Program-made: the position numbers and the translations under genes
Notes under the pieces: generated by a model
What the model saw: only the letters and a program-made list of their open reading frames with translations
Told to the model about the DNA's origin: nothing
Database searches by the model: none
From: Alloyangia pacifica
Lineage (GTDB): Bacteria > Pseudomonadota > Alphaproteobacteria > Rhodobacterales > Rhodobacteraceae
Reading direction: 5' to 3'
Length of the DNA: 64,000 bases
Assembly (NCBI RefSeq): GCF_020524285.1
Contig: NZ_JAIVKX010000003.1
Location: 310,001-374,000, forward strand
Shown here: positions 28,119 to 39,584 of the stretch, in pieces
How the letters are laid out: every line of letters starts with the position of its first letter
Position numbering within the stretch: position 1 is the stretch's first letter

Positions 28119-28907
28119 TCACTCCGCCTTGTGCTTAAGCGGGCGCCAGATGCGCTTGTTGGTCAGGTAGAGCAGCACCGACAGCAGCGTCAGGAACAGC
28201 ACCCCGACGAAGCCCGCCTGCTTGCGCGCCATCATCTTCGGCTCGGCGGTCCACATCAGGAAGGCCGCGATGTCCTGCGCCTCGTGGTGCAGCTCGTTCG
28301 AGTGACCGTCGGCGAATTCCACGTCCTCGCCCATCAGCGGCGGGGCCATGGCGATCCAGCCGGTCGAGAAGGCGTGGTTCTCGTAGAAAGTGGTACCCGC
28401 CTCTTCCTTGGTCTCGCCGGTGTAGCCGGTGAGGATCGAGGCGATGTACTCGGCGCCGCCCATGCCGTTGAAGAGCTGCGACAGGCCGGTGCCGTAGGGG
28501 CCGTGGAAGCCCGCACGCGCCTTGGCCATCAGCGACAGGTCGGGGGCGCCGACGCCGTTGTTGACCGGGAAGTGGTCGGTCGGGGTCGCCGGGCGGTAAT
28601 CTTCGAGCGCGTCGTCGTAGACCTCGAAGTTCTGCGCCGCATAGGCGCGCACCTGGTCCTCGGGCAGGCCGGGGCCACCCTCGTCCCCCAGGGTGCGCAG
28701 CGGCACGTAGCGCAGGCCGTGGCAGGCCGAGCAGACCTCGGTGAAGATCTGCAGGCCGCGCTGGAGCTGTGCCTGATCGTAGGCCCCGAAGGGACCCTCG
28801 AAGGAGAAGGCGAAATCCTCCACGTGGCCGCCCTCGCCGGCAGCAAAGGCGCTGCCGGAGAAGAGACCCAGGGCCGCGACGGCGGAAAGGGCAAGTTTCT
28901 TGAACAT
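28119..28907 (-). CDS. petC: Cytochrome c1, bc1 complex
   Basis: 262 residues, AAGGAC upstream. Signal peptide about 1-22 (AFA|AG). Carries covalent haem c at CSACH (C59, C62, H63) followed by [10 protein letters not shown]; the axial methionine is probably in [17 protein letters not shown]-terminal membrane helix (about 232-250) anchors it. Passes electrons from the Rieske protein to soluble cytochrome c. Third gene of petABC, 19 bases after petB. Confidence 0.97.
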   Translation of the reverse strand: MFKKLALSAVAALGLFSGSAFAAGEGGHVEDFAFSFEGPFGAYDQAQLQRGLQIFTEVCSACHGLRYVPLRTLGDEGGPGLPEDQVRAYAAQNFEVYDDALEDYRPATPTDHFPVNNGVGAPDLSLMAKARAGFHGPYGTGLSQLFNGMGGAEYIASILTGYTGETKEEAGTTFYENHAFSTGWIAMAPPLMGEDVEFADGHSNELHHEAQDIAAFLMWTAEPKMMARKQAGFVGVLFLTLLSVLLYLTNKRIWRPLKHKAE

Positions 28908-28926
28908 GACTCTTGTGTCCTTTCTC

Positions 28927-30270
28927 TTACTCGGCCGGCTTGGCGGCGGTTGCGCCGTCGTCCGAGGTCTTGCCGTGATGCGCCTCGAAGTCTTCCTCGA
29001 TGGTCGCCGGCACCGGCAGCGGCTTCTCGATGATGCCGAGCAGCGGCAGGATCACGAAGAAATAGCCGAACCAGTAGGCCGCCCCGATCAGCGAGAAGCT
29101 GGCGTAGGGCTCTTCGGCCGGCATGGCGCCAAGCCACATCAGCGCGATGAAGTCGATCACCAGCAGCCAGAACCACCACTTGAACTGCGGGCGGTACTTG
29201 CCCGAGCGCACCGAGGAGGTGTCAAGCCAGGGCGCAAGCGCCATGGCGATGATCGCGCCGAACATCGCGAGCACGCCGAAGAACTTCGCGTCGACGATGC
29301 CGCCCGTGAGGAACGAGGCGATCTGCACGACCCAGACTTCCGAGGTGAAGGCGCGCAGGATGGCGTAGAACGGCAGGAAGTACCATTCGGGCACGATGTG
29401 CGCCGGCGTCGCCAGCGGGTTCGCCTCGATGTAGTTGTCGGGGTGGCCGAGGTAGTTCGGCATGAAGCCGACGATGGCGAAGAACACGGCAAGGATCACC
29501 GCCAGGGCGAAGAGGTCCTTGATCACGTAGTAGGGCCAGAACGGAACGGTGTCCTTCTCGGCATCCGCCTTCGAGGTGCGGCGGACCTCAACACCGGTGG
29601 GGTTGTTGTTGCCCGTGGTGTGGAAGGCCCAGATGTGCACGGCGACCAGCGCCGCGATCACGAAGGGCAGCAGGTAGTGCAGCGAGAAGAAGCGGTTCAG
29701 CGTGGCGTTGTCCACCGCCGGTCCGCCGAGCAGCCAGGTCTGGATCGACTCGCCGATGAAGGGGATCGCGCCGAACAGGCCGGTGATCACCGTCGCACCC
29801 CAGAAGGACATCTGCCCCCAGGGAAGCACGTAGCCCATGAAGGCCGTGCCCATCATCGCGAGGTAGATCAGCATGCCGATGATCCAGGTGATCTCGCGCG
29901 GGGCCTTGTACGAGCCGTAGTAGAGCCCGCGGAAGATGTGCGCGTAGACCGCGACGAAGAACAGCGAGGCGCCGTTCATGTGCAGGTAGCGCAGCATGTA
30001 GCCGCCGTTCACGTCGCGCATGATGTGCTCGATCGAGGCGAAGGCCATGTCGACATGCGGCGTGTAGTGCATCACCAGCACGATGCCGGTGATGATCTGC
30101 AGCGCCAGGCAGAAGGTCAGGATGATGCCCCAGATCCACATCCAGTTCAGGTTCTTGGGCGTGGGGATCATGATGGTGTCGTAAAGAAGACCGACGATCG
30201 GCAGGCGCTTGTGCACCCAGCGTTCGCCGCCCGTCTTCGGTTCGTAGTGGTCGTGCGGAATACCAGCCAT
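28927..30270 (-). CDS. petB: Cytochrome b, bc1 complex
   Basis: 447 residues, AAGGGGAGG upstream. Eight membrane helices forming the Qo and Qi sites. Seen: [38 protein letters not shown] (haem histidines), [39 protein letters not shown] and the Qo motif [15 protein letters not shown]. The bacterial C-terminal extension after helix 8 is acidic ([10 protein letters not shown]). Second gene of petABC. Confidence 0.98.
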   Translation of the reverse strand: MAGIPHDHYEPKTGGERWVHKRLPIVGLLYDTIMIPTPKNLNWMWIWGIILTFCLALQIITGIVLVMHYTPHVDMAFASIEHIMRDVNGGYMLRYLHMNGASLFFVAVYAHIFRGLYYGSYKAPREITWIIGMLIYLAMMGTAFMGYVLPWGQMSFWGATVITGLFGAIPFIGESIQTWLLGGPAVDNATLNRFFSLHYLLPFVIAALVAVHIWAFHTTGNNNPTGVEVRRTSKADAEKDTVPFWPYYVIKDLFALAVILAVFFAIVGFMPNYLGHPDNYIEANPLATPAHIVPEWYFLPFYAILRAFTSEVWVVQIASFLTGGIVDAKFFGVLAMFGAIIAMALAPWLDTSSVRSGKYRPQFKWWFWLLVIDFIALMWLGAMPAEEPYASFSLIGAAYWFGYFFVILPLLGIIEKPLPVPATIEEDFEAHHGKTSDDGATAAKPAE

Positions 30271-30282
30271 GGACGCCTCCCC

Positions 30283-30858
30283 TTAGCCCAGCAGAATCGT
30301 GGTCTCTTCCACGAAGGAAGCCACGGGAACGTGAAGGTTCTGCGGCGCCGGACCCTTGCGGATGCGACCGGCGGTGTCGTAGTGCGACCCGTGACAGGGG
30401 CAGAACCAGCCTCCGACCCCGCCCGCAGTGAAATCGCCGGCATTGCCCAGAGGCACGCAGCCCAGATGCGTACAGACGCCCATCATCACCAGCCATTCAC
30501 CGGCCTCGTCGAGGGTGCGGTTGGCGTCGGATGCATCCGCGCCGGCGGCGATGTTCTCGTTGCGGGCGTCGGCATCGACGAGCTGGTCCATGGTGACCGC
30601 GCGGCCCTCTTCGATTTCCGTTTCGGTCCGGCGTCTGATGAACACCGGCTTGCCCAGCCATTTCACCGTGAGCTGGGTGCCGGTCTCCACTCCGGACACG
30701 TCAACTCGAATGGTGCTAAGGGCCCGGACGTCGGCCGACGGGTTCATCTGGTTGACCAGCGGCCAGACGGCCGCGCCAGTGGCGACTACGCCGGCACCGC
30801 CAGTGGCGTAGAAGAGAAAATCTCTTCGGGTGCCTTCGTGCTCTTCTGCTTGTGACAC
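30283..30858 (-). CDS. petA: Rieske iron-sulfur protein, bc1 complex
   Basis: 191 residues from GTG 30858, matching my recollection of the Rhodobacter protein's length and N-terminus; GGAGAAG precedes the GTG, while ATG 30879 has no ribosome site. N-terminal Tat-like signal-anchor ([20 protein letters not shown]). Rieske ligands C129 and H131 in CTHLGC and C153 and H156 in CPCHGSHYD, with the C134-C155 disulfide. Its mobile head shuttles electrons from ubiquinol to cytochrome c1. First gene of petABC, 12 bases before petB. Confidence 0.97.
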   Translation of the reverse strand: MSQAEEHEGTRRDFLFYATGGAGVVATGAAVWPLVNQMNPSADVRALSTIRVDVSGVETGTQLTVKWLGKPVFIRRRTETEIEEGRAVTMDQLVDADARNENIAAGADASDANRTLDEAGEWLVMMGVCTHLGCVPLGNAGDFTAGGVGGWFCPCHGSHYDTAGRIRKGPAPQNLHVPVASFVEETTILLG

Positions 30859-31018
30859 GGGGTCTTCTCCATTCCTCATTGGCCGGGTTCGCGGCCGGCC
30901 GACACGCAGATAAGGCCGCGCAAGATCGCAGCATTTCCGTCAGTTGTATTACCGACCCACCCTACGTCCGTAAAGCAAACATAACAGCTACATTGTCGGG
31001 AGTGCCGATGTGTCGCGG

Positions 31019-31048
31019 TTGAAACGCGCCGCAGACCGAAGATATTAG
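31019..31048 (+). promoter_or_regulatory. Candidate sigma70 promoter of the outer-membrane barrel gene
   Basis: TTGAAA at 31019-31024 and TATTAG at 31043-31048 with 18 bases between, about 50 bases upstream of the start codon. Matches are partial. Confidence 0.4.
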
Positions 31049-31099
31049 GCAGTTAAGGCCTGAAACTTTGAATGAACTTTACCCTAGGGAGCCACGGCC

Positions 31100-31762
31100 A
31101 TGAGAGCCCTGATTCTGCCAACCGCGCTCTGTGTCACCGGCCTCGCCGGCGCTGCAGCCGCGCAAGATTTTGAAGCCTCCGTCTACACGGGTTGGCAGAC
31201 CGCGCCGCACAGCCGCATCTCCGGCGACTTCCCCGGCACCGGCGAAAGCTACGACGAGCTGATGGGCTGGGACGGCAAGTCCTTCGAGATGCCCCCCTAC
31301 TGGGGTGTGCGCGGCACCTGGTGGCAGACCGACACCTTCGGCTGGGCGCTGGAATTCACCCACGCCAAGGTCTACGCCAACGAGGACGACCGCGACGACG
31401 CCGGCTTCGACACGCTCGAGATGACCGATGGCATCAACATCCTGACCGTCAACGCCATGCAGCGCTGGCCCGAGCACTGGGGCAAGCTGACCCCCTTCGT
31501 CGGCGCGGGTCTCGGCATCGCGGTTCCGCACGTCGAGGTGGCCACCACCGGCGGCACGGATGACACCTTCGAGTACCAGTACACCGGCCCCTCGGCGCGC
31601 CTGCTGGCGGGCATGAGCTACCCGATCAACGACACCTGGTCGGTCTACGGCGAGTACCAGTTCACCTATTCCTGGGTGGATGCGGACCTCGATCAGGGTG
31701 GCACGCTGGAGACCGACATCAAAACCAACGCGCTGAACGTCGGCGTCTCGATGAAGTTCTGA
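31100..31762 (+). CDS. Outer-membrane beta-barrel protein (lipid A oxidase/LpxQ-like)
   Basis: 220 residues, AGGGAG upstream. Signal peptide about 1-21 (AAAA|QD), then a barrel-like alternation of aromatic-ended strands: FEASVYTGWQTAPHSRISG, YWGVRGTWWQTDTFGWALEF, TPFVGAGLGIAVPHVEV, WSVYGEYQFTYSWVD, ending in LNVGVSMKF, whose terminal Phe is the usual Bam-recognition residue. In Rhodobacteraceae this kind of protein is often named lipid A oxidase by similarity to Rhizobium LpxQ; that is from memory and enzymatic activity is unproven. Single gene between the petABC promoter region and its own terminator. Confidence 0.75.
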   Translation: MRALILPTALCVTGLAGAAAAQDFEASVYTGWQTAPHSRISGDFPGTGESYDELMGWDGKSFEMPPYWGVRGTWWQTDTFGWALEFTHAKVYANEDDRDDAGFDTLEMTDGINILTVNAMQRWPEHWGKLTPFVGAGLGIAVPHVEVATTGGTDDTFEYQYTGPSARLLAGMSYPINDTWSVYGEYQFTYSWVDADLDQGGTLETDIKTNALNVGVSMKF

Positions 31763-31786
31763 ACCGGAGTCCAGCTCCGAAACGAC

Positions 31787-31814
31787 AAAGCGCTCCCCGC
31801 GGGGAGCGCTTTTT
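31787..31814. terminator. Rho-independent terminator after the barrel gene
   Basis: A perfect 12-bp stem AAAGCGCTCCCC / GGGGAGCGCTTT around GC runs into TTTTT. The minus-strand PhnA-like gene ends 31 bases beyond, and the reverse side reads TTTGTCG, so it may serve both. Confidence 0.9.
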
Positions 31815-31845
31815 GTATGCGGCGATGCCGGTTTGCGGGGCAGCT

Positions 31846-32139
31846 TCAGCGCTTCTTCACGAACTCCGTGCGCAGCACCAACCCCTTGATCGTGTCATGG
31901 CGGCAGTCGATCTCTTCGGGGTTGTGGGTCAGCCGGATCGAGCGGATCACCGTGCCCTGCTTCAGGGTCTGGCCCGCGCCCTTCACCTTGAGATCCTTGA
32001 CCAGCACCACCTGGTCGCCATCGGCCAGCAGGTTGCCCGCCGCATCACGCACCTCGACCACGGCTGCGGCCGCCACCTCCGAGGCCGGCTTCCACTCGCC
32101 GCTCGCCTCGTCGTAGACCCACTCTTCGTCTGTGGCCAT
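31846..32139 (-). CDS. PhnA/YjdM-domain protein
   Basis: 97 residues from ATG 32139 behind AAGGAGG. The PhnA C-terminal SH3-like domain is clear: VRDAAGNLLADGDQVVLVKD, LKVKGAGQTLKQGTVIRSIR and the ending CRHDTIKGLVLRTEFVKK. The N-terminal zinc ribbon with two CxxC pairs found in E. coli PhnA/YjdM is missing: residues 1-25 are acidic (ATDEEWVYDEASGEWKP) with no cysteine. Despite the family name, a role in phosphonate use is not established. Stops 14 bases past pssA's end on the same strand order (pssA then this gene). Confidence 0.85.
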   Translation of the reverse strand: MATDEEWVYDEASGEWKPASEVAAAAVVEVRDAAGNLLADGDQVVLVKDLKVKGAGQTLKQGTVIRSIRLTHNPEEIDCRHDTIKGLVLRTEFVKKR

Positions 32140-32153
32140 CCCGGCCTCCTTGC

Positions 32154-32924
32154 TCACTTGGACGCGCTGCCGCGCATCCGCTTCTTCGGAAGCATGATGA
32201 CCACCGCCACCACGTATGCCGCACACAGCAGCGCGAGGGTGATCCACGCATAGGTCAGAACCGCCGCGCCGAGGAAGGCGACCCCCACCAGCACGTATTT
32301 CACGTTCTGCCGCGAGATCCGGGTGGTCTTGAAGGACCAGGTCGGAATGCGGCTGATCATCGCCAGGCCCGCCAGAACCAGCCAGGCGGCCAGCACGAGG
32401 TCGGGAAACAGCGGCCCGGCGCCAAGACCGAAGCTGAGGTACATCGGCAGCATCGCCAGCAGCGCGCCCGCCGGCGAGGGCACCCCGGTGAAATAGGCGT
32501 TGTCGTGGTCCTTGTCCTCGGACTTGCGCATGACGTTGAACCGGGCGAGGCGCACCACCGCGCAGACGGCGAAGACCAGCACGGCGATCCAGCCGAAGTT
32601 GCGGCTGTCCTCGAGCGCCCAGGTGTAGAGCAGCAGCCCCGGCGCGACGCCGAAGTTGAGGAAATCCGCCAGGCTGTCGAGCTCGGCGCCCATGCCGCTT
32701 TCGGACTTCAGCGCCCGCGCGAGGCGGCCGTCGAGCCCGTCGAGCACCGCGGCCAGCAGGATCAGCTGCACCGCCAGCTCGTAGGAGCCCTGCAGGCCGA
32801 AGCGGATCGCCGTCAGCCCGGCGCAGATCGCCACGACGGTCAGCACGTTGGGCAGGAGCTGGATCAGCGTCACCTTGTCGGTGGCGCGGGGCTTGGTGTC
32901 CTCGATCGGTTGCTCGTCATTCAT
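32154..32924 (-). CDS. pssA: CDP-diacylglycerol-serine O-phosphatidyltransferase
   Basis: 256 residues. CDP-alcohol phosphatidyltransferase signature DGLDGRLAR (from D62) continuing ...[10 protein letters not shown] with the metal-binding aspartates. About seven membrane helices. Makes phosphatidylserine from CDP-DAG and serine. Its start overlaps the end of psd by 8 bases, so the two consecutive steps to phosphatidylethanolamine are translationally coupled. Confidence 0.95.
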   Translation of the reverse strand: MNDEQPIEDTKPRATDKVTLIQLLPNVLTVVAICAGLTAIRFGLQGSYELAVQLILLAAVLDGLDGRLARALKSESGMGAELDSLADFLNFGVAPGLLLYTWALEDSRNFGWIAVLVFAVCAVVRLARFNVMRKSEDKDHDNAYFTGVPSPAGALLAMLPMYLSFGLGAGPLFPDLVLAAWLVLAGLAMISRIPTWSFKTTRISRQNVKYVLVGVAFLGAAVLTYAWITLALLCAAYVVAVVIMLPKKRMRGSASK

Positions 32925-33615
32925 TCGGCGGGCTCCCCAGGTCTGCGGCCGGCACGGCGCTCAGGTCGGCGATGATGCTCTCGCCCGCGATCATCGTCTG
33001 GCCGATGGCCACTTGTGGCTCCACCCCTTCGGGCAGGTAGACATCGAGACGCGAGCCGAAGCGGATCAGGCCGAAACGATCGCCGCGGTTCAGCCGGTCG
33101 CCTTCCTTGACCCACCACATGATGCGGCGCGCCACCAGCCCGGCGATCTGCACCACGGCGATCTCCCGCCCGTCCTCGAGGCGGATGCGCAGCGCATTGC
33201 GCTCGTTGTCGACAGACGCCTTGTCGAGCGAGGCGTTGAAGAACTTGCCGGGGCGATAGGCCACCGAGACGATCTCTCCGGTGGCCGGGGTGCGGTTCAC
33301 GTGGCAGTTGAACACCGACATGAAGACCGACACGCGGGTCAGCGCGACGTCGGGCATGCCCAGCTCGGCGGGCGGGACGGCAGGCTCGATCAGCGAGACC
33401 ACGCCGTCGGCGGGCGAGACCAGCAAGCCGGGGCGCTGCGGCACCACGCGCTCGGGGTCGCGGAAGAAGTAGTAGCACCAGACGGTCAGCCCGACGCCGA
33501 TCCAGCCCAGCGGGTCCCAGATCAGGAACAGCACCACGGTGATCGCGGCGAAGATGCCGACGAACTTGCGCCCTTCGGGGTGCATCGGCTTGATGAAGGT
33601 GTCGCGCATCCGCAT
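32917..33615 (-). CDS. psd: Phosphatidylserine decarboxylase (short, pyruvoyl-dependent)
   Basis: 232 residues from ATG 33615 (GGAAGGA upstream). Short-form Psd: two N-terminal membrane segments (about 18-35, 39-50), [26 protein letters not shown], and the self-cleavage site [12 protein letters not shown], where G187-S188 is cut and the serine becomes the pyruvoyl cofactor. Converts phosphatidylserine to phosphatidylethanolamine in the inner membrane. Operon psd-pssA-phnA-like. Confidence 0.95.
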   Translation of the reverse strand: MRMRDTFIKPMHPEGRKFVGIFAAITVVLFLIWDPLGWIGVGLTVWCYYFFRDPERVVPQRPGLLVSPADGVVSLIEPAVPPAELGMPDVALTRVSVFMSVFNCHVNRTPATGEIVSVAYRPGKFFNASLDKASVDNERNALRIRLEDGREIAVVQIAGLVARRIMWWVKEGDRLNRGDRFGLIRFGSRLDVYLPEGVEPQVAIGQTMIAGESIIADLSAVPAADLGSPPNE

Positions 33616-33715
33616 GGGAAAAGTCCTTCCGGGCTGGGATCTCGTAGAGTGCTGGCAGCTAAGCCCAAGCAGCCCCACGTGCAAGGGTTTTGGGACTTTC
33701 GACCCACAAAGCCGC

Positions 33716-34321
33716 TCAGGACGTCGGGTCGGTGGCCACCATCGAGTCGCGTTTGACGAAGCCGTCGTACCAGGCCGCTAGCGCCGGGCGGCCAACGCGC
33801 CACTTCCGCGCATCGTGACGGAAATCGAGGTAGCCGAGCGCGCAGGCCACGGCGATATGACCCATGTCGAGACGCCCGGCGAGATGGCTCATCCAGCGCG
33901 TTTCCAGCGCGTCGAGGGCGCGGCTGACCTTGCCCCATTGCCCCTCGATCCACTCCATCGAGACCTGCTCGCGGGGGCGGAAGCGCTCCTCGTAGATGAT
34001 CAGCACCGCGGCATCCATGATGCCGTCACCGGTGGCCTCGAGCGTCAGCGTGTCCCAGATCCGGCTCTCGGGGTAGAGCCCGCCCTCGGCGCGGGCATCG
34101 AGATAGCGGCAGATCACCCGGCTGTCGTAGAGCGTCGGCCCGTCGGCGCGCACCAGCGCCGGGATCTTGCCCACGGGATTGGCGGCGATCAGCGCCGGAT
34201 CGGGAACCATCGGCGAGGCGGCGACCTCGACCATCTCGACCTCGTCGTACTGGCCCGTCTCATGCAGGGTGACGAGCACCTTGCGGACAAAGGGCGACGG
34301 CCCGGCCTGCAGCAGTTTCAT
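33716..34321 (-). CDS. Glutathione S-transferase family protein
   Basis: 201 residues, AAGGAG upstream. N-terminal thioredoxin-like domain with [26 protein letters not shown] (cis-Pro) and glutathione-binding [11 protein letters not shown]; all-helical C-terminal domain with [17 protein letters not shown]. The SPF motif replaces a catalytic Tyr/Cys, with Ser9 likely contacting the thiol. Substrate unknown. Sits 100 bases upstream of psd on the same strand. Confidence 0.88.
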   Translation of the reverse strand: MKLLQAGPSPFVRKVLVTLHETGQYDEVEMVEVAASPMVPDPALIAANPVGKIPALVRADGPTLYDSRVICRYLDARAEGGLYPESRIWDTLTLEATGDGIMDAAVLIIYEERFRPREQVSMEWIEGQWGKVSRALDALETRWMSHLAGRLDMGHIAVACALGYLDFRHDARKWRVGRPALAAWYDGFVKRDSMVATDPTS

Positions 34322-34456
34322 CGCGGCTCTCCTTGCGCGGTTGTCGCTGCGGAGCCTAGCGCGCTGGCCGGGAAAGGAAAACAGCCAGCAACCGGCGTGT
34401 CAGCCCGCGGCCAACCGGGCGCCGGACCGGGCGGACGGCCCCACCCCTGCCGAAAC

Positions 34457-34482
34457 GCAAAACGGGGGGCCGAAGCCCCCCG
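34457..34482 (-). terminator. Rho-independent terminator of groESL
   Basis: Minus strand: CGGGGGGC-TTCG-GCCCCCCG followed by TTTTGCGTTT; 8-bp stem with a UUCG tetraloop, about 40 bases after the groL stop. Confidence 0.88.
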
Positions 34483-34521
34483 CCTGCTGCCCGAAGGCAG
34501 ACGTCCATATGGACCGGCAGA

Positions 34522-36180
<1,659 letters not shown>

Positions 36181-36238
36181 CTAAATCTGTATTGAAGGTC
36201 TGGCGTATCGGGCCCGCAGGCCCGGAGCGATCAGCGGA

Positions 36239-36532
36239 TCAGGCCGCCTCGGTGATGCCGAGGATGTCCGATTCCTTCATGATCAGCAGCTCTTCGCCGT
36301 CGATCGTCACTTCGGTGCCGGACCATTTGCCGAACAGAACGCGGTCGCCGGATTTCACGGCCATCGCGATGAGCTCGCCGGAATCCTTGCGCGCACCTTC
36401 ACCGCAGGCAACGATCACGCCCTCGGCGGGCTTCTCTTTTGCGCTGTCGGGGATGATCAGACCGCCCTTGGTCTTTTCGTCGCTCTCAACGCGGCGAACC
36501 AGCACGCGGTCGTGAAGCGGTTTGAATGCCAT
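36239..36532 (-). CDS. groS: 10 kDa co-chaperonin GroES
   Basis: 97 residues from ATG 36532. Heptameric lid for Gro[14 protein letters not shown], mobile loop [14 protein letters not shown] with the GGLII contact, and [26 protein letters not shown] operator and promoter lie immediately upstream. Confidence 0.98.
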   Translation of the reverse strand: MAFKPLHDRVLVRRVESDEKTKGGLIIPDSAKEKPAEGVIVACGEGARKDSGELIAMAVKSGDRVLFGKWSGTEVTIDGEELLIMKESDILGITEAA

Positions 36533-36608
36533 CTTCGAGTCTCCATAGCTCAAAGGTTGTCCCTGTAGGCCCCCGCTGATAGCCAGACGGCGTCTGACCC
36601 GGGAGCCG

Positions 36609-36635
36609 TTAGCACTCACCCTTGTGGAGTGCTAA
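36609..36635 (-). promoter_or_regulatory. CIRCE operator (HrcA site) of groESL
   Basis: TTAGCACTC-N9-GAGTGCTAA with no mismatch from the consensus, immediately downstream of the -10 of the promoter at 36643-36671. HrcA binding would block transcription until heat shock. Confidence 0.97.
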
Positions 36636-36642
36636 CGACGCA

Positions 36643-36671
36643 TAGCTAGGCAGGCCCGCGATTTGAGTCAA
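36643..36671 (-). promoter_or_regulatory. sigma70-type promoter of groESL
   Basis: Minus strand TTGACT (36671-36666), 17-base spacer, TAGCTA (36648-36643). Transcription would start a few bases into or before the CIRCE element. Confidence 0.8.
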
Positions 36672-36848
36672 CACTCCGCTCCGAGAAAATTTCATGACAT
36701 CAGGGGGCGTCGGCGAAGCCATGCCCGCGAAGTGTGCAGCCGAAGCCGCCAGTTCAAGATCGTCTCCCGGGGCATGGCATCTCTTTGCCGAATGTGATGA
36801 CCTGACTGAGATCACAGAATCGCGACCTGCCCCCGACGAGTTTCCCCA

Positions 36849-37811
36849 ATGGCCATCCCCTATGCGCCGATATCGGCGCCCTCCCCGCTGCAGGCCCCGC
36901 CGCATGACAACACGCGCGGCTTCCTGTTCATGGCGCTCGGCTTTTTCGGCTTCGGCCTGACCGACATGCTGGCCAAGGTGCTGACCGGGCACCTGCCGCT
37001 GCTGCAGGTGATCTGGTTCCGCCAGTCCGGGCTGTTCCTCGGCGTGATGGTGCTCCTGGCGATGCGCGGCGGCCATATCCTGCGTACGCCGCACCCGGTG
37101 CTGCAGCTTCTGCGCGGGGTGATCGCGCTGGCCTCGGCGGGCTGCTTCGTCATGTCGCTGCGCTTCGTCGGGCTGGCAGACGCGACGGCGGTGACCTTCA
37201 CCGCGCCGTTCATCGTCACGCTCTTCGGCGCCCTTCTGCTGAAGGAGCCTGTCGGCCCGCGCCGCTGGGCCGCGGTGATCACTGGCTTCATCGGCATGCT
37301 GGTGGTGATCCGCCCCGGCATGGGGGTGTTCCACCCGGCGATCGGATTTGCCTTCATCGCGGCGCTCTGCTTTGCCGCACGGCAGCTGCTGTCGCGCTAC
37401 CTGAGCGGGGCGGACAGCATTGCCACCACCGTCACCTACACCTCGCTGACCTCCTTTCTGCTGTGCTCGATTCCGCTGGTCTTCGTCTGGCAGACGCCGA
37501 CCGAGCTTGGCGTCATGGCGATGTGCCTCGCGATCGCCGCAACCGCCGGGCTGGGCGAGTTCCTGATCATCCGCGGGCTCGATGTCGGCCAGGCCGTGGT
37601 GATGGCCCCGGTGCAATACACGATGATCATCTGGAGCACGCTCTACGGCTTCCTGGTGTTCGCCGACCTGCCCGATTTCTGGACCTTCGTCGGCTGCGGC
37701 ATCATCATCGCGTCGGGGCTCTACACGCTCTACCGCGAACGGGTGCTGGCCAGACGCGAGCGCCGGGCGGCGGCCGAGGTCGGGGGGCGCCCGGCCCCGA
37801 AAAAGACCTGA
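36849..37811 (+). CDS. EamA/DMT-family transporter
   Basis: 320 residues with ten hydrophobic helices in two EamA repeats (about 25-155 and 165-300): FFGFGLTDMLAKVLTG opens the first, and GLADATAVTFTAPFIVTLFG closes helix 4 with the usual TAPxFvxLf pattern. Drug/metabolite-type exporter or permease of the inner membrane; substrate not predictable. Single gene; the C-terminus is Arg/Ala-rich. Confidence 0.88.
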   Translation: MAIPYAPISAPSPLQAPPHDNTRGFLFMALGFFGFGLTDMLAKVLTGHLPLLQVIWFRQSGLFLGVMVLLAMRGGHILRTPHPVLQLLRGVIALASAGCFVMSLRFVGLADATAVTFTAPFIVTLFGALLLKEPVGPRRWAAVITGFIGMLVVIRPGMGVFHPAIGFAFIAALCFAARQLLSRYLSGADSIATTVTYTSLTSFLLCSIPLVFVWQTPTELGVMAMCLAIAATAGLGEFLIIRGLDVGQAVVMAPVQYTMIIWSTLYGFLVFADLPDFWTFVGCGIIIASGLYTLYRERVLARRERRAAAEVGGRPAPKKT

Positions 37812-37830
37812 CGGGCACGCCGGGGCAAGC

Positions 37831-38505
37831 TCACTCCGCCGCCGCCTCCCAGCTTCCGGCCCAGTGCACCAGCCCCTCGCGCCCGGCCTCGGTCAGCGCG
37901 TAGACCCCGACCCGCACCCGGGTGAACCAGCCGTAGTGATTGTCGGCCATGAGCCGCGTCGCCACCTTCACCCCGGTCGCCTCGGCGACGTCGCGCCCGC
38001 GGCTCTCGCCCGCCTCCACGAGGTAGGCGGCGCAGCGCAGGGCGTCCTGCCGGTAGCCGGTGACGAGGCCGTGCCGGGTCGCGCCGCCGTCGTTGGGATC
38101 GCCGATGATCCGTCGGAACTCGCGCAGCAGCTTGGCCTGCTTCGCCTTGTTCTTGCGCGGCGCGTAGGGGCCGGGATCGCAGTGCACCTCGGCGCGGCCG
38201 TCCTTCACGGTGATGAACCCGAGGCCCAGCCGGCGGCACATGGCCAGGTTGTCATTCAGCGCCCGCCGCGCCGTGCGCCCGCTCGGCTTCGGCACCGCGA
38301 TGTAGACGAGGTCCGACACCCGCAGCCGCGCCAGCGCCTGGTGGAACAGCGCCAGCGAGATCTTCAGTTTCAACTCGACGATGACCGGCTCTTCCTCGCC
38401 GCGCACCGCCACGAGGTCGGCCGCGCCCACCTCGCCCTTCACCTCGTAGCCCTGCGCCTGCAGCAGCGCCTTCACCGGCGCATAGAGTTCACTTTCCCGC
38501 AACAT
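37831..38505 (-). CDS. DUF2161 protein with PD-(D/E)XK-like core
   Basis: 224 residues from ATG 38505, where family-like sequence begins (MLRESELYAPVKALLQAQGY); starts at 38517 or 38541 are possible. GAADLVAVRGEEEPVIVELKL has the D...(E)xK spacing of PD-(D/E)XK nucleases, then LALFHQALARLRVSDLVYIA. The C-terminal half looks like a winged helix (GRDVAEATGVKVATRLMADN, WFTRVRVGVYALTEAG). Databases call such proteins putative phosphodiesterases; activity unproven. Convergent with the transporter by 19 bases. Confidence 0.8.
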   Translation of the reverse strand: MLRESELYAPVKALLQAQGYEVKGEVGAADLVAVRGEEEPVIVELKLKISLALFHQALARLRVSDLVYIAVPKPSGRTARRALNDNLAMCRRLGLGFITVKDGRAEVHCDPGPYAPRKNKAKQAKLLREFRRIIGDPNDGGATRHGLVTGYRQDALRCAAYLVEAGESRGRDVAEATGVKVATRLMADNHYGWFTRVRVGVYALTEAGREGLVHWAGSWEAAAE

Positions 38506-38590
38506 GGCCGCCACCATCGCCCCGCCGCTTGTCGCTGGCAAGCGCCTGCCCTAGCCTGCGGGGAATATCCCTCCCAGCCAGGTTGTCTGC

Positions 38591-39580
38591 ATGGTCCGCC
38601 CGTTCCTCGTTTCGCTTTTCCTGCTCCTGCCCGCCGCCCTGCATGCCGCTTGCCAGGGCAGCGACCTCCGCGCCGCGCTGACCCCGGCGGAACAGGCCGA
38701 GCACAGCCGGATGCTGGCCGCCATCCCCTACCCCGAGGGCAACCACTGGCGCGCCGAGAAGGATGGCAAGGTGATCCACCTCATCGGCACCATGCACCTT
38801 GGCGACGCGCGGCTGGACGGCCCGGTGTCGCGGCTGACGCCGCTGGTGGAAGAGGCCGGGCTTCTGCTGCTCGAAATGACCCGCGCCGAGGAAAAGCACC
38901 TGCAGAAGGCGCTGGCCGAGGATCCGACGATGCTCACCCTCACGGGCGCAACCCTGCCCGAGCTGCTGCCCGAGCCGGCCTGGCAGGCGCTGGCGGCCGC
39001 GGCAAAGGACCGGGGCATCCCCGCCGTACTGGCCGCCAAGTTCCAGCCCTGGTACCTGTCGATGATGCTCGCCACCCCGCCCTGCGCCATGGACCAGCTC
39101 AAGGGCAAGAGCGGGCTCGACATGAAGCTGCAGGACGTGGCCGAGGACGCCGAGGTTCCGACCCGCGCGCTGGAGCCCTTCGACACGGTCTTCCGCCTGT
39201 TCAACGCCGAACCGATCGAGGACCAGCTCGAGATGCTGCGCACCGGGCTGCTCGACACCGATATCGCCGAGGATCAGTTCGCCACGCTGTTCGATGCCTA
39301 TTTCGAAGAGGCCCATGCCGACACCTGGGTGATCTCGCGGCTGGTCGCCCGACGCGCGCTGCCGGAGTCGCCCGAGGAGGTCGACGCGATGATGGAGGAG
39401 ACCGAGGCGCAGCTGCTGACCGCCCGCAACAAGGCGTGGATCCCGGTGCTCATGGAGGCTTCGGCAGAGACCGACGCCCCCGTGGTCGCCGCCTTCGGCG
39501 CCGCCCATCTGAGCGGCACCGATGGCATTCTCAACCTGCTCGCGACCAAGGGATATACCCTCACCCGCGAGGCATTCTAA
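38591..39580 (+). CDS. TraB/GumN-family (Tiki-like) secreted protein
   Basis: 329 residues. Signal peptide about 1-20 (LHAACQ; the cysteine after AA could be lipidated, lipobox AALHAAC imperfect). TraB/GumN hallmark: VIHLIGTMHLGD (H69) near the start and FGAAHLSGTDGI near the C-terminus, the paired GxxH motifs thought to bind metal in these erythromycin-esterase-like metalloproteases. Conserved E and R residues between (LLLEMTR) fit. Substrate unknown. Convergent with the M3 peptidase, stops four bases apart. Confidence 0.87.
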   Translation: MVRPFLVSLFLLLPAALHAACQGSDLRAALTPAEQAEHSRMLAAIPYPEGNHWRAEKDGKVIHLIGTMHLGDARLDGPVSRLTPLVEEAGLLLLEMTRAEEKHLQKALAEDPTMLTLTGATLPELLPEPAWQALAAAAKDRGIPAVLAAKFQPWYLSMMLATPPCAMDQLKGKSGLDMKLQDVAEDAEVPTRALEPFDTVFRLFNAEPIEDQLEMLRTGLLDTDIAEDQFATLFDAYFEEAHADTWVISRLVARRALPESPEEVDAMMEETEAQLLTARNKAWIPVLMEASAETDAPVVAAFGAAHLSGTDGILNLLATKGYTLTREAF

Positions 39581-39584
39581 AAGG

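Noticed and set aside
28900..30855. Long plus-strand open frame opposite petB/petA
   Set aside because: His/Arg/Asp-rich antisense translation with no motif; explained by high GC on the opposite strand.
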